Positions 1-11,849 of a stretch of DNA of 64,000 nt are shown one piece after another. A program made the translations under genes and the position numbers. Below the pieces are notes generated by a model, which did no database searches, was not told where the DNA came from, and worked only from the letters and a program-made list of their open reading frames with translations. How positions within the stretch are numbered: position 1 is the first letter of the stretch; the number at the start of each line of letters is the position of its first letter. The stretch comes from Aphis gossypii (taxonomy: Eukaryota; Arthropoda; Insecta; Hemiptera; Aphididae): positions 59,293,213 through 59,357,212 of the forward strand of contig NC_065531.1 of the NCBI RefSeq assembly GCF_020184175.1, read 5' to 3'.

Positions 1-3000
1 CTAAAAATTGAAGGAACCAAAAATTGTACGGATTATTTTGTCATCTATGTCTTGCGTTTTGTTTTGGAAAATATCATAAAATGAGATATATTATATACAA
101 ATATATATTTTTATCTATATTTAAAAATATATAAATAAAGAAAGTATATTATAGTAAAAAAATAAAATAATAAAAAGGTACAAAAAAGTACAACAAAATA
201 GTTACCCCTATTGTATAGATATGTTGCGAAGCCGAATAGATTTACAATACTGAGGTCAGAAGTTTTTGAGGTTGAGTGAAATTCTGCGGGTTATGCAACA
301 AAGCCAAAATAAAAACTTGCATTGATGACAAAAGAGAGTAAAAAAGAAGTTGAGAAAGGTAGGTACATTGTGCAAAAACAAATACAAAATGTTTTATTAA
401 ATTTCAAACGAATTAACAATAAGAACAATATTAAGTCTTCAAACGTCTCTGGTATTCTGGTTTATATATACCCTTTTAGGTTTGCATGAGAAGACGTAAT
501 GGTAGACTTAGAATCAACCATTTCTCATTTGATGTTGTGTAATGCAATTCAATATCAAACAAATCCGTAATACATAATTTGTTCATTTTAAGCTTTCATT
601 GAAATATTACATAAAAAAAAAACGTATACTTTTCATATTGTAGTGAGAACGATACTTACCATATTCAGTTTTTCACTTAAGCTTATGACTTTCAAAAACG
701 AACTTAAATGCAACAAAACGTGTAAAATATGATCGTTTTAAAAGTATAATATTCCAACAATATTTTCATTAATTGAATAACATTAAATAATTGCATACTA
801 TTTTTAAGTGGAGTCACGGTGCATCAGAATAAATATTTTAATGAAACAATATCCATTCACATAAAATGGAAACTAGGTACCTATAAATAGTTATACATTA
901 TAATACATTCATTACTGTTATTGTTGGTGCGTATAAATGTATGATAGAATAGCAATTGAAAATTCAGAAAATTACTTCCAATGAAAATGAGTAAGACATA
1001 ATATGTAAAGTAATAATATAATATTATAGAGATGTCACGAATAAACTTTTGAATATTAATATTAGATTTCAATTTTAAATATAAATGAATAATGTTTGAT
1101 AGAGTTAATAAAATGAAATTGAAAAAAAAAAAAGCTTTTGATGTGATGCGAAAACAGAATTTTTTAGCATGTTTAAGGCTGAATTTCCAGTATTCAATAT
1201 ATATAGACTACAGTCTAATGTTACGACGGAAATATTTCACTAACTCCGTATCCGGGAGACCGGGAATATGAAAAAACAGGGTATTTAAAAATATATTTTA
1301 TAATGAATAATTCGAATTTAGTCTCCGTCTCTGTTAAAAGCGTAACAGAGATATAACTAGTGAAATAAATATTATGTGACGTTAAAATAATATTATATAG
1401 TATAGTGTACAATATAAGGTTCACAAAATTTTTCATCTGTAAATTATAACCATATTACTTACTTGTTATTACCATCTATTGGCCTATCGTGATAATAAAA
1501 CATTACCGTCGTCTTACCAGTAAACGTTATCAATTTTATATTATAGAATAAAAATAATCAAATGAATGGAGTTACTATATTATTGTCCCGTTGTATTGTA
1601 TCGCACGCTACGTTATTTGAACACGTAGGACACGCGTAAACACTCGGGCAAGGTTATCGTACGTTTTGTACAAATAATATCCTGTACAAAATAAATATTG
1701 TTCTATGTTTACTAATGAAGTGGCGAGTGCGAAGAAAAAATGAAATTTGTTTACTTTCAAAGACTTGGAAGTATTATATAATATTACAATTATGTTTGTT
1801 TTTTTAAATATCTGCAATGCGGAAAATACACGTTTCAATAATAAAATAATATTATAGTTCCAAATAATCAATAAGTAGGTATCATATAAATATAGTACTC
1901 TATGATTCTATATAAAATATAATATATATATAATCAGTTTTTAATGACACTGTTTTAATGTAGAACAAAAATTAACAGATAAAGTTAAATTATAACAATA
2001 TTATACATTTTTAAGTCTAAATGACATAATAATAATAAAAAAAATAATAATAATATTCTCAATCAAATTATTCGTTTTTAGACGATCGAAACTGTATTTT
2101 ATCAACTCAATGTATTATTTAATATAATTGCATTTAAATTTCCAACACATACCTACACATTTTATAAAATTACTATTAACTTAACACTATAAACAAAATA
2201 AAATGTTGTAACTTCAGTTTCGAGTTTTAAACTTATTATCATGTAAAATGTATTATCTGTCAAGTTTTATTTTTACTAGAAATCAATAAACGACAAACTC
2301 ATTGCTTTTTGTATAGGACATAATTTCTTTTGCAGTTGAGTATTCAAGGTGTGCTTATTGTCTTATCAATATATTAATATATGAATAATTAATATTATTT
2401 ATTAATTATATTAATTAACATTAATTGAGGGAAATGAAATCGTAAATATTCCACCGCTTATTTCTAAGCTCACATCGATTTCCATACAATTGAAATCACT
2501 TGACAAGTTTAAATGGCAACTTATAATAATATTTAAAGTAATTAATTGTATATACACATAATTTACAATTAAACAACATAAAGATTTAGGAATTATTTTT
2601 CTTAATAATATAAGAAAAATAAAAAAGGTGTATTAAGTCTTAAATATTAAAATGTATACTTTAGTGTTATTCTCGAATTGGTCTATCACAATACATAGTT
2701 CAATATACTACTAGGTTAGGTTAACCTTAAGGCAAGATTAACAAACTAATAAATATTAAATCAGTTATAAACAGTTGCTTTATAATAAAAACAATCGATA
2801 GAACAATAACGAATATTTTATATGACATAGACACTTCTATAATATTGGTATTGGTAAAATAAAATATCCGTTTGTATTATTGACTTAAATACATATCTAC
2901 ATCTTAGTTATAGTTATTATTATTATCAATTTTATGAATATTTTTTAATATGAGTATAAGAAAAATAATTATCTAAAATTTATCTACCTAGGTATATATC

Positions 3001-5250
3001 TAAATATTCTAAATCAAAAATATAAAATAAATACATACTTTTATTAGCAAATTACCTACAGCACTTTTTTGTAGAAAAAAGTTTTTTTTTTTCTTCTATT
3101 ATAAACTTATACTTTAATAGTGAATTTACATAATACACATGTATAATATCGTATTACACATCCTGCATAAACCTTGGTGATTTTGACAAAACTTCAAAGA
3201 AGGGATTTAAATATCGACGCCCCTTCTCTAAGTGTATGCCTTAATTATAGCATCTGCATGCATTGACTCCACTAACTTTAAAAAACCACTAATATAGAAA
3301 GGTTATGTAATAGTTTATAAATACAAAATAAATAACCATTAAACATTTTTTTATTCCAAATTGTTTGTCATAAACGTATAACTCGTGTATTTATGTAAGT
3401 ATCTTTTAGATAAAGCATTTTGAATTTAGTACTACACTACACTTGCTCTTATGTGACATGTAATTTATTATCGTAATGTATGATTGTTATACGCAAAACT
3501 AGACTTGTATAATATTATATCACAATTTTAAAATTTTAATTGTAAAAACTAAAATGAAAATTTGAAAATCACTAATTATAAATTTTAAATTTATAAATAC
3601 TATTAAAAACAATAATAATGACTTGGTTACCTATAACTATAACAGTATTTCAAAATTTTCAAAATATTTATTTAGATAAATTTACGCAGATTAAATTTCT
3701 CTAGATAAAAATATAATATATAACTACTCATTTTATTTTTCATCTAGATAAGATAATTAAATGAATAATTCCCATTATTTCTGACCTACTCGAATAACCT
3801 GCAATTTAATTAATAATATTTGCAAAATAATTATTGAAGTAAACGTTAATTCAAAAAATAATAAACAATTTTATTTCAAGTATTTATAGTTTTTTTTTTC
3901 TGAATGTGGATACTTACATAAAATTTAACAAAATATATTTAAATTACATTAGTTTTTTTTAAATATATTAAATACAAAAAAGTTGATCGTAAGTATGTCA
4001 TTACCACATTTGAACGTTGTGTAATCACATTTTTTTTTTAAACATGCTTTTGTAATCCCAATTCTATTTAATATGATTGCCTGAATTAAATAAAACAACT
4101 TTTCTATATAAAAAAAAAATGTATATTATACAATTTCAGAATAAAAAACAAAAAAAAAATTGTTGTAAATTTAAATTAATTATCATAAATATTGTAAATC
4201 AACTTTTTTGTCTAGTTAAATTTTAACTAGTGTAGTAACCAAGAAATTTTAGTTTATTATGTTTAAATTAATTCACATAACACAACATAACCTATTTTTT
4301 TAAGCTTTAATTATAAAATAATATTATCGATTTTATTTGTTGACATAGTGAAGTAAATTACTTTTAAAAAAAATATTACAAGATATTTCTATAACTTTTT
4401 GATTTAAAAAATTAATATATATAATATATATGTGTGTGTGTGTACTTTATCACTATAAATAAATTATCGATTAAAATGTTCTAATTATACATTAAAAACT
4501 AAAAAGACCAAAATATAATTTATGCATTTTGTTTTTTGAAAGTAGATATATTATATTATAATAACAATGTTTTACTACTATAATACAACTACCCTTACAC
4601 GTAGCAAAGTAACAAAATTAGAAAGTTGATAACTAAAGAATCCACTTATTTTTTTAGATAAAATAGATATGTACTTATTTCCTAAATCAGAACCCATGAA
4701 CAATCTTTTCTATATCATGTAAAATATGTTTACAATACCTTCGCATATTATATAAAGCGAAAGATAAACGCTCGTGTATACAGTATACACATACATCATT
4801 TTTGTCGATAATCTGTTTTGTGTAGGTCTATGGAGTTACCGTTTTTAATTATTATAGCAATTACTCTGAAAAGGTTACTTTATACGTATTATTCCTGTAT
4901 GGTAATATAGGGACAGTCAGCGTCCGGTAGTTAGGTATAAATATTATAATTTAAGGGTATGTATACGTGGCTGTAGGCATAACTAAATATACCAAAAACT
5001 GCATGTCGTGAAAAAAAAACAATAACTACAGTATTACGGGCGGTGAACAAATGAAAAATGGGGTATAATATAATATACACACAGGTGTTACCACTATTTA
5101 GTAAAACCTAACCTGTCGCTAATCTGGAAATAAAGTTTTAAAAACGAATATTGGACTAATGCAACGCGAATTCTCACGTCCGCTGCCGCTTCAACATAAC
5201 CGGATGACATTTACCGCAATAATAGTGTGTCGTATGCATACATAATATTT
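1..5250. other. AT-rich intergenic DNA, no gene seen
   Basis: No open frame longer than about 90 codons, and none shows the composition or motifs of a protein. Content is homopolymer runs, AT-rich simple sequence and a short (TG)6 tract at 4431-4442. The stretch could hold introns of a gene extending beyond the left edge, but no exon is recognisable. Confidence 0.5.
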
Positions 5251-5252
5251 TA

Positions 5253-5484
5253 TACACAGGATGATTTGTTTTATAGCGAACCATGCGACACATTATTCGC
5301 ATTGTTATTCGTTCGGTTTTACATATTATTTTTCCTGACTCTTGAGAGTTGTGGGCGTAGCGTTCTTCGTATTATTCGTATTTCAAATACTTTATTTACA
5401 AGTAAAAAAATCAAGCAACATCTGTGTAAAAAATCATATTACAAAATTCTTTTTTTAACGAAAACAAAAAAAAATCACCCTGTA
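5253..5484. mobile_element. possible small inverted-repeat element (MITE)
   Basis: The left end reads TACACAGGATGATTTGTTTT and the right end is its imperfect inverse, AAAAAATCACCCTGTA. Ends of the form ACAGGGTGATT are common on insect DNA-transposon derivatives, and a similar word occurs alone near 22766 (ACATGGTGATTCG). I see no clear target duplication. A 125-codon frame runs through 5227-5604, but it starts outside the element and resembles nothing. Low certainty. Confidence 0.3.
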
Positions 5485-6324
5485 TGCGCATTACGGCGTA
5501 CTCGTACAGTGTGCTTCGCCCCGGTGGTGTGCAGAACAAAGATAACATTACGCAACGTTTACTTTGAATGGCGTTTTGGCCGAACGCAAAAACCGACCCA
5601 CTGACACGTCTAACGATAGCAAATTTTGATAACGATAATTAAAATCTCGACCCTCACAAAGTCTCACAAAGGCCAACACAACTTCGCACTGTCGCAACAC
5701 AGCAAACCGTGCGGCACATGTAACATTATAATACGGTGTACGATACACATGGAAGGCTTTTGAATATTATATTATGGCGTGCGATTATACATTATTATAA
5801 TGCGACCGAGTGTGATGATGTGAATACGATATATTCTACATTATTTTATGGACAAAATAACATGACATAATAAAGTCACACACGACGTGTTTTAAATCGA
5901 ATAGTTTTCGTGAACGGAATGCGATTGTATATACTTGTTCGTTTTGTTCCACACAGATAGGTACGCGTCGCTTGAAACAAACTCGAACATTGAAATCTGG
6001 ACGATTTAATCGTTATATGTTTCGAACAGGTTATCCTCAGACAGCTGCCATGATGTCGTAGTGGTATATGCGTTTAAATTGGAAAAAATACGAATCGTCA
6101 GTTCTATTATCCACAGAAAGTGGGAGATTATAATATTGACAAAAATACATCAAAACGTGTAAATATAGGTCATTCGATCGTCCAATGGCAAACGAAAACT
6201 TTAATGCAATAAACATAGGTATTTTATTTGTTACAATAACTAATAATTTCAGAAGTTTCACGATTAAAATTTGTTTGGCTTTAGAAAGAAACAATATATT
6301 TTTGAATTGTGGACGAACATAGGT
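5485..6324. other. locally GC-richer non-coding stretch
   Basis: This stretch is more CpG-rich than its surroundings (for example around 5490-5740). It contains short frames on both strands, none of which resembles a known protein. It might be a promoter or 5' exon of an unannotated transcript. Nothing firmer can be said. Confidence 0.3.
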
Positions 6325-6475
6325 AACCGACCTGTTGTACAGTGGGTACCTTATTATTGAGTAAGTTACTGCAATAAATGATATAAAATTTAAATGGAAT
6401 TATAAATCATTAAGTACAAAACAAAAAAAAAAAAAACGACTTTAAACGAAGAGGATCTGTCAGATTATATAACTA
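6325..6475 (+). repeat. dispersed repeat family A, head fragment
   Basis: The piece carries the two landmarks of the family: a CTGTTGTACAGTGGGTACC-like word near 6333 and, about 100 bp on, ACGACTTTAAACGAAGAGGA followed by TCTGTCAG. The same pair in the same order is found at 36471-36600 and, inverted, at 27780-27935 and 9212-9335. This copy is diverged and looks old. Confidence 0.5.
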
Positions 6476-9211
6476 AGAATATTTTATAATATATCTAAAT
6501 TTTTACTATTTACTATAGTTGCTATTTATATTAAAATTAATAATACTGAATGTTAAATTAATTTTTACTGACAACATCAATACATGAAATTATATTTCTT
6601 ATTATAATAGTACCTATATATTTATGTGTATTGCACTGAAAAATGTTATTTTTAAACTGGTTGATTGGTGTAATTTGGTTAGACTCTCTTTAAACTTCAA
6701 TAAACGCAAGGTAATGATATTTCTAGAACACACCTAAAAATTAATTTCGATTACTTAATTTAAAGGGAATGCTTACCTCGAGTAGATCAGGTAGAAGATT
6801 TAGAATTCACATTAATACCATATTTATCTTTTAGTATTCAATATTCATGTTAAGCACATTACTTTCAGAGCACTACGTAGTACGTACACTGGGTTTTATT
6901 CACCAAAATGCGTCTGATCTTAATCAAGCAAATTATCTCTTAACGTTATATACTTATACATATTATTAGTATAGTCAATTTTGGAATATGAATCTGTTAT
7001 AATATGACCGTCTACATTCAGAAGGAAACCCAACGGATTGAAAGCATATAAAAATGATTTTTTTCATTCGTTGGTTATGTTTTAAAAACTAGTCACCCTC
7101 CTCATAATTATAAATCGGTATCGGAATTTTTAAACTTATTTAACCTTAAATTCAAAAGAAATATGTTAGATATAAGATCCATAAATAATTTAGTTTTAGG
7201 TAAGACCGATTATAATGGGTTACATTTCTTTTACCTAGGATTGGATCCTGTAATAAACAAATTTTTGAAATAAATACTCATAAAACAAATTATCTATGCA
7301 ATGAACCTATTCCAAGAACCCTGCATATAATTAACTCAGTCCCAGGCTTTAAAATTTTTATTCCAATATAAAGTGACTAAATTACGTTTTGTTTTTAATT
7401 TGATAATAAAATGTTTATTTATTTGTATGCCTTTTAATATTCTATCTATCTATTATTGTTATTTTTATATATTTTAACTGTTATCTTTAATATTTTCCAA
7501 GATTTATGTATTTTTTAAACTGTCATCAAGCGTAGAAAAAAAAATAAAATAAAAAAATCATATATATTTTTATATAAACTTTTGAATAAATTTCATTAAA
7601 AAAGTGTGAATAGATTCAGGGCATAATTAATAAGAAATGACTTAAAAGGTAACTAAATATTTTTGAAAATAGAATTGTGTAAAATAGGTAATAACGAAAG
7701 AATTCAAGACAATGATATTTTTTACGTAACAATAAAATAACAAAAATTGTAAAATTGTATTCAAATTGCTCAAAATTAAAATAATTTGAACTTAATATAT
7801 TTATAATCAAAAATAATTTTTCTACTGTAATCTTTTACGAAAAATCTTCAAAAGATGTTCAAACCTTAGCTATTAAAATTTTAAATTTTAAAATGTTTAA
7901 CTACAAATAATTTGAAAATTTTGTAAATTTGACGATTTTAGTTAGGTAATTTGTTTGAAAAAAAAAAAGTGCTAAAGTATTTAAGATATTTTAAAACTGC
8001 TATAAAATTATCTCATCTTACATCTTCTAAGACATTTTTAAGTTTTTTGGTGACATTAATCATTTTTATCGGTATAAAAAATCTTTATTAATACTATAAC
8101 TATGTAAATAGAAAATGATAATTTAAATAAATATTGAATGTTAATAGTTTCTTCAATACTGATAAGTTTAAACTAAAGACAATACCAAAACTCGTTTGAA
8201 AAAAGATTATTGTTTTACGTGTGTTTAATAATATCAAAAGTTCATAAAAAATAATATTGTGCATTTTTCATTTATAAACAACTTTTGTAGAGTGAAATGA
8301 TGTTTTATTGATTTTACTATAATGTATTTTTTTAATTATATGTGAAAAATAATTCAATTTTAAACTTAAATACTTTTTCTGTTAGGAAAGAATATATTTG
8401 TGTTATTTGAATATGGAAATTAAAAATTCCTAATTTTCGAAATAATTGGGAAAAACCAAAAAATATAAATAATTATTAAGAAAACTAGTTTTTACCTAAT
8501 TAATTATTTTTTTATTTCTAACTCATAACTGTTAATACTTGGTATTTTTACAAAATGTTAGTATTACATTTTGTATACAAAGTATAATTTTAAAAATATT
8601 TTATATAATTTTTAATATTTTATAAACATTTAAGAATTTTGATTTTTTTAATAATTGTTAATAAAAAAAAATATTTCTCTGATACAAGAAAAAAAAATTG
8701 AACTCAAGTTTTCTATTAAATTTTAATTATAGCTAAAAAATATTAATGATTCATTGACATATATTTTTTTTTATAGATACCTATCTGAAGTTAAAAATTG
8801 TATGAAATTCGATATCTAAATGAAGAAGAACGATTTTAGTTACTTTGTTATAATTTAAAAATATTATTCCTGAGAACTTGAAACTTTTACGTAAATTATT
8901 ATATTTTATAAACACAAAGTCATTTTCAAAACATTTGTATTAATTTTAAGTTCTTGTGTACATTTTATACCACAACTTACCGACGAACCCATTTACACCG
9001 TTCTGCGGTATGACGCTATTGACTCAAAAGTTAGTAACAATAATAAATTATATAAATATTGAATACATAGTATTATAATAATTAAGTATAATAAATGGAA
9101 TGTTTTCAAAAAATATTAATTCAGATTACTCTGAAAGTAAAATAAATTACTTGAACAGCAATATAAATATATTAGAATATATACTCGTATAATTGTATAG
9201 TAATATAGCAG
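6476..9211. other. AT-rich intergenic DNA, no gene seen
   Basis: Extremely AT-rich. The longest frame (7616-7810, minus) encodes a Phe/Ile/Leu-rich peptide typical of chance translation of AT-rich DNA. The stretch near 7850-7930 resembles the A/T-rich interior of repeat family A, but too weakly to assign. Confidence 0.4.
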
Positions 9212-9335
9212 AACAAACCATCTTCATTTAGAATCGTTTTTCATAAGTAATGATTTATAATTGAATTAAAATGTTGTGCATTCATTACAGTGGCTTACCA
9301 AATGACGAGATACACTCTAGTACTCGACACATATT
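9212..9335 (-). repeat. dispersed repeat family A, inverted head fragment
   Basis: Read on the minus strand it gives a GTGTATCTCGTCATTTGGTA-like start, then ACGATTCTAAATGAAGATGG. This matches the head landmarks of the copy at 36445 in order and spacing. It is truncated and diverged. Confidence 0.45.
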
Positions 9336-9584
9336 GTATATCAGGACGATTACTACTGTCTCTTTTTTTTTATAATTTAACATTAAAATAATTTTGTAAA
9401 TTTTTGAATGTTTGTGACTATTATGAATTTTGTAACAATTTAAACTTTAAATGTTTATAAAAAATGTTGTGAATATTTATTTACGTAATTTTTTGTTTTC
9501 TCTTAAAATAGTCACCTTATATTTGATCATCAAGGTTTATAATACGCAATCAAAAATTTAATGAACATAATTTAAAAAAAAAAA

Positions 9585-9740
9585 TAATTTGGTTCGAATC
9601 AGGATTAGCGTAAAAACTCCCGTTTTCAATTATTTTGAAAATTATTGGAAATTCTTACTATTTAGATACGCCCAAAACTTTTATATTGAAGATCAAATTG
9701 ATTTTTAAAGGTGTGCAAATACATAACAAACACAAAATAA
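9585..9740 (+). repeat. dispersed repeat family A, body fragment
   Basis: The words TTTGGTTCGAATCAGGATTA and GCGTAAAAACTCCCGTTTTC match, with few changes, the body of the long copy near 40708-40750 (TTTGGTCGAAAACTGGTTTT then GCGTAAAAATTGCCGTTTTT). The orientation is the same as that copy. Confidence 0.5.
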
Positions 9741-10407
9741 TTTAAATTTAATTCATTTAACGCTCCACTCAACATCGAATATGCAATTTTTTTACTTTAA
9801 ACAATTTTATATAATTTTTTTAAGTTTAATGTTTAAACATATGATATTATGAAAACATCGCCGATTAATAACTCTAACAGAAAATTAATGACTAATTACG
9901 GGATTAAAAAATATATTTGAACGCACTCCAGCTGCAGCCATTATCTATGCACACGTTGGCGGATTTAAATGTAAACGGATTGTAGAATAATAAAATATAT
10001 AATAATATTATAATACTGAAAGAGTATGAAATTCGGTCAACAGATTCCGAAACCACATTCGGCTTAGCTCGCGCACAGACGGTCCCCTATATCGTTAGAC
10101 TTTCGAATATTTTGCACCAAATAATCAGCATACCCACGTCCAAACATTAGGAATACACACACGAGGACCACTCACACTATGTATAATATGATATTATGTA
10201 TAGTATAATGCATGGAAAATTACGTGATTCGAGGACAACGTGAACGCAATAATATTTCATTACAGATTTTGTCATTTGCGACGAGCAGCAACGATGACAC
10301 AATATACACCAGTACCGGTTCGCATCATTGTCGCCGACCGGATTATCTTCGTTTTTTTTTCACCACCATACAAGTCTGGGGGTACTCGTCGCATACACCC
10401 GCAACCG

Positions 10408-10416
10408 TATATATAG
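10408..10416 (+). promoter_or_regulatory. TATA box of the cuticle-type gene
   Basis: TATATATAG lies about 70 bp upstream of the ATG at 10479. This leaves room for a start site near 10440 and a 5' UTR of about 40 bases. Short leaders and a TATA box are usual for insect cuticle genes. Confidence 0.6.
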
Positions 10417-10478
10417 TCGATAGACCACGTTCAATAATCATCATTCAATTGAACATCGTCCAACCATCTACATTCAAC

Positions 10479-11690
10479 ATGATGAAAATCGTAAGTATAA
10501 TATATTATGCTATAAAGATTGTCTAACGATTTATAATACCAGCATTGCTTACTATAATATAGATAGTAAGTACCTGTGGTAAAATAATATCGATGTTTTG
10601 GCTTAAAAGAAATAAACGGTATTCATATTATGAATATGTTGTATTTACCTTAATAACCATATTATAATATTATATTGTTTGTGTGTGGTTTCAGGCAACC
10701 GCTTTTGCTATTTTGGTGGTCGTAGCACTTGTCAGTGCCGACACATCCAAAGATGACAAGAAGACTGCCAACAAAGAAAAAAGATTCGCTAGCTATGGAT
10801 CCGGTTTGGGTTACGGTTCCGGTTTAGGCTACGGTTCCGGTCTGGGATACAGCTCTGGTCTGGGCTACAGCTCCGGTCTAGGCTACAGCTCCGGTCTGGG
10901 CTACGGCTCCGGTCTTGGCTACAGCTCTGGTTTGAAATACGGTTCCGGTCTCGGATATAGCTCTGGTTTGGGATACAGCTCTGGTCTGGGATACAGTTCT
11001 GGTCTGGGCTACAGCTCAGGATTGAAATACGGTTCCGGTTTGGGACTATCATCCGGCTTGGGATACTCCAGCGATGCTATCGTCACCTCTGCCGCCCCAG
11101 CTCCAACTACTGGTCCACTCATACCGATCTCCAAGGAAGTGCACATCGTCAACCGTCACGCCCAACCAGTATCCGCCCCGTACCCAGTGCCAGTTCAACA
11201 CGACGTGCCCGTCGCCGTACCACACCCAGTGCCATACGCAGTCGATGCCCCTTACCCAGTCAAAGTACCTGCTCCATACCCAGTTCCAGTCGAAAGACCA
11301 GTCCCATACGCAGTCGACAGGCCAGTTCCTCATCCAGTAGCTTCACCATACCCAGTTCCAGTAGTCCATGATGTTCCCGTGCCTGTATCCAAACCATACG
11401 CTGTTCCAGTAGTCAAACAAGTTCCAGTTCCGGTAGCCAGCCCAGTCGTCGTACACCAATCAACTCCACTGATCGCATCCAGCTACAGCTCTGGACTTGA
11501 AACTTCTGCCATCGGTGCCAGTTACGGCTCTGGATACGGTTACGGTTCTGGTTACGGTTACGGTTCTGGTTACGGTTCCAGTTACGGACTATCATCTTAC
11601 GGATCTGGAAGCCTCTACAGTGGATCTTTGGGATACAGCAGCGGTCTGTCTTCCTACGGCCATGAACACAGTTTTGACTACAAAAAATAG
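10479..11690 (+). CDS. secreted low-complexity structural protein, cuticle-type
   Basis: This is a two-exon gene. Exon 1 is 10479-10490 and encodes only MMKI; the donor GTAAGT starts at 10491. The acceptor TTTCAG leads into exon 2 at 10695-11690, giving 335 residues. Residues 1-19 are a clear signal peptide (cleavage after VSA). A dibasic KEKR follows at 31-34. Residues 38-127 are fifteen hexapeptides of the Y(G/S)SGL(G/K) type. Residues about 150-265 are a Pro/Val-rich block built from PYPVPV and VPYAV motifs. The C-terminus is Gly/Tyr/Ser-rich. There is no Rebers-Riddiford chitin-binding consensus. Such secreted Gly/Tyr- and Pro/Val-rich proteins are usually cuticle or egg-shell matrix components; the exact class is inferred. 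A tiny first exon that interrupts the signal peptide is typical of insect cuticle genes. Without exon 1, the frame could be wrongly started in the intron at 10683. Confidence 0.85.
10794..11063 (+). repeat. 18-bp coding minisatellite, 15 units
   Basis: Fifteen 18-bp units encode the Y(G/S)SGL(G/K) hexapeptides of the cuticle-type protein. The Lys variant appears at units 8 and 13, each time followed by a YGSGLG unit, so a five-unit block has been duplicated as a higher-order repeat. Confidence 0.8.
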
Positions 11691-11823
11691 AACTCTCGCT
11701 AAAGCTCCAGCCTAGCTAAACAACAATGAATCTACTAGATTTTTATTTATACCGTGTATATTTATATAGACAATTTTTCTTTGTTTACTTAAAATGTTGT
11801 TAATAACCAAACGTTTTAACTAA

Positions 11824-11829
11824 AATAAA
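11824..11829 (+). terminator. polyadenylation signal of the cuticle-type gene
   Basis: AATAAA lies about 130 bases after the stop codon at 11688-11690 and is followed by a T-rich stretch. The 3' end is therefore expected near 11845. Confidence 0.65.
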
Positions 11830-11849
11830 TACTTTTATTTTTTCCATAT

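Noticed and set aside
2713..2727. TTAGG-like words (AGGTTAGGTTAACC) resembling insect telomere repeat
   Set aside because: Only two units; no array.
5227..5604. 125-codon plus-strand frame
   Set aside because: Starts outside and runs across a probable inverted-repeat element; low-complexity, no motif, no exon signals.
9592..9607. GGTTCGAATCAGG word resembling a tRNA T-arm
   Set aside because: No acceptor, D or anticodon stem around it; the same word belongs to repeat family A at 40710.
10789..11052. 87-codon minus-strand frame, and others on both strands at 11049-11715
   Set aside because: Shadows of the repetitive codons of the cuticle-type gene.
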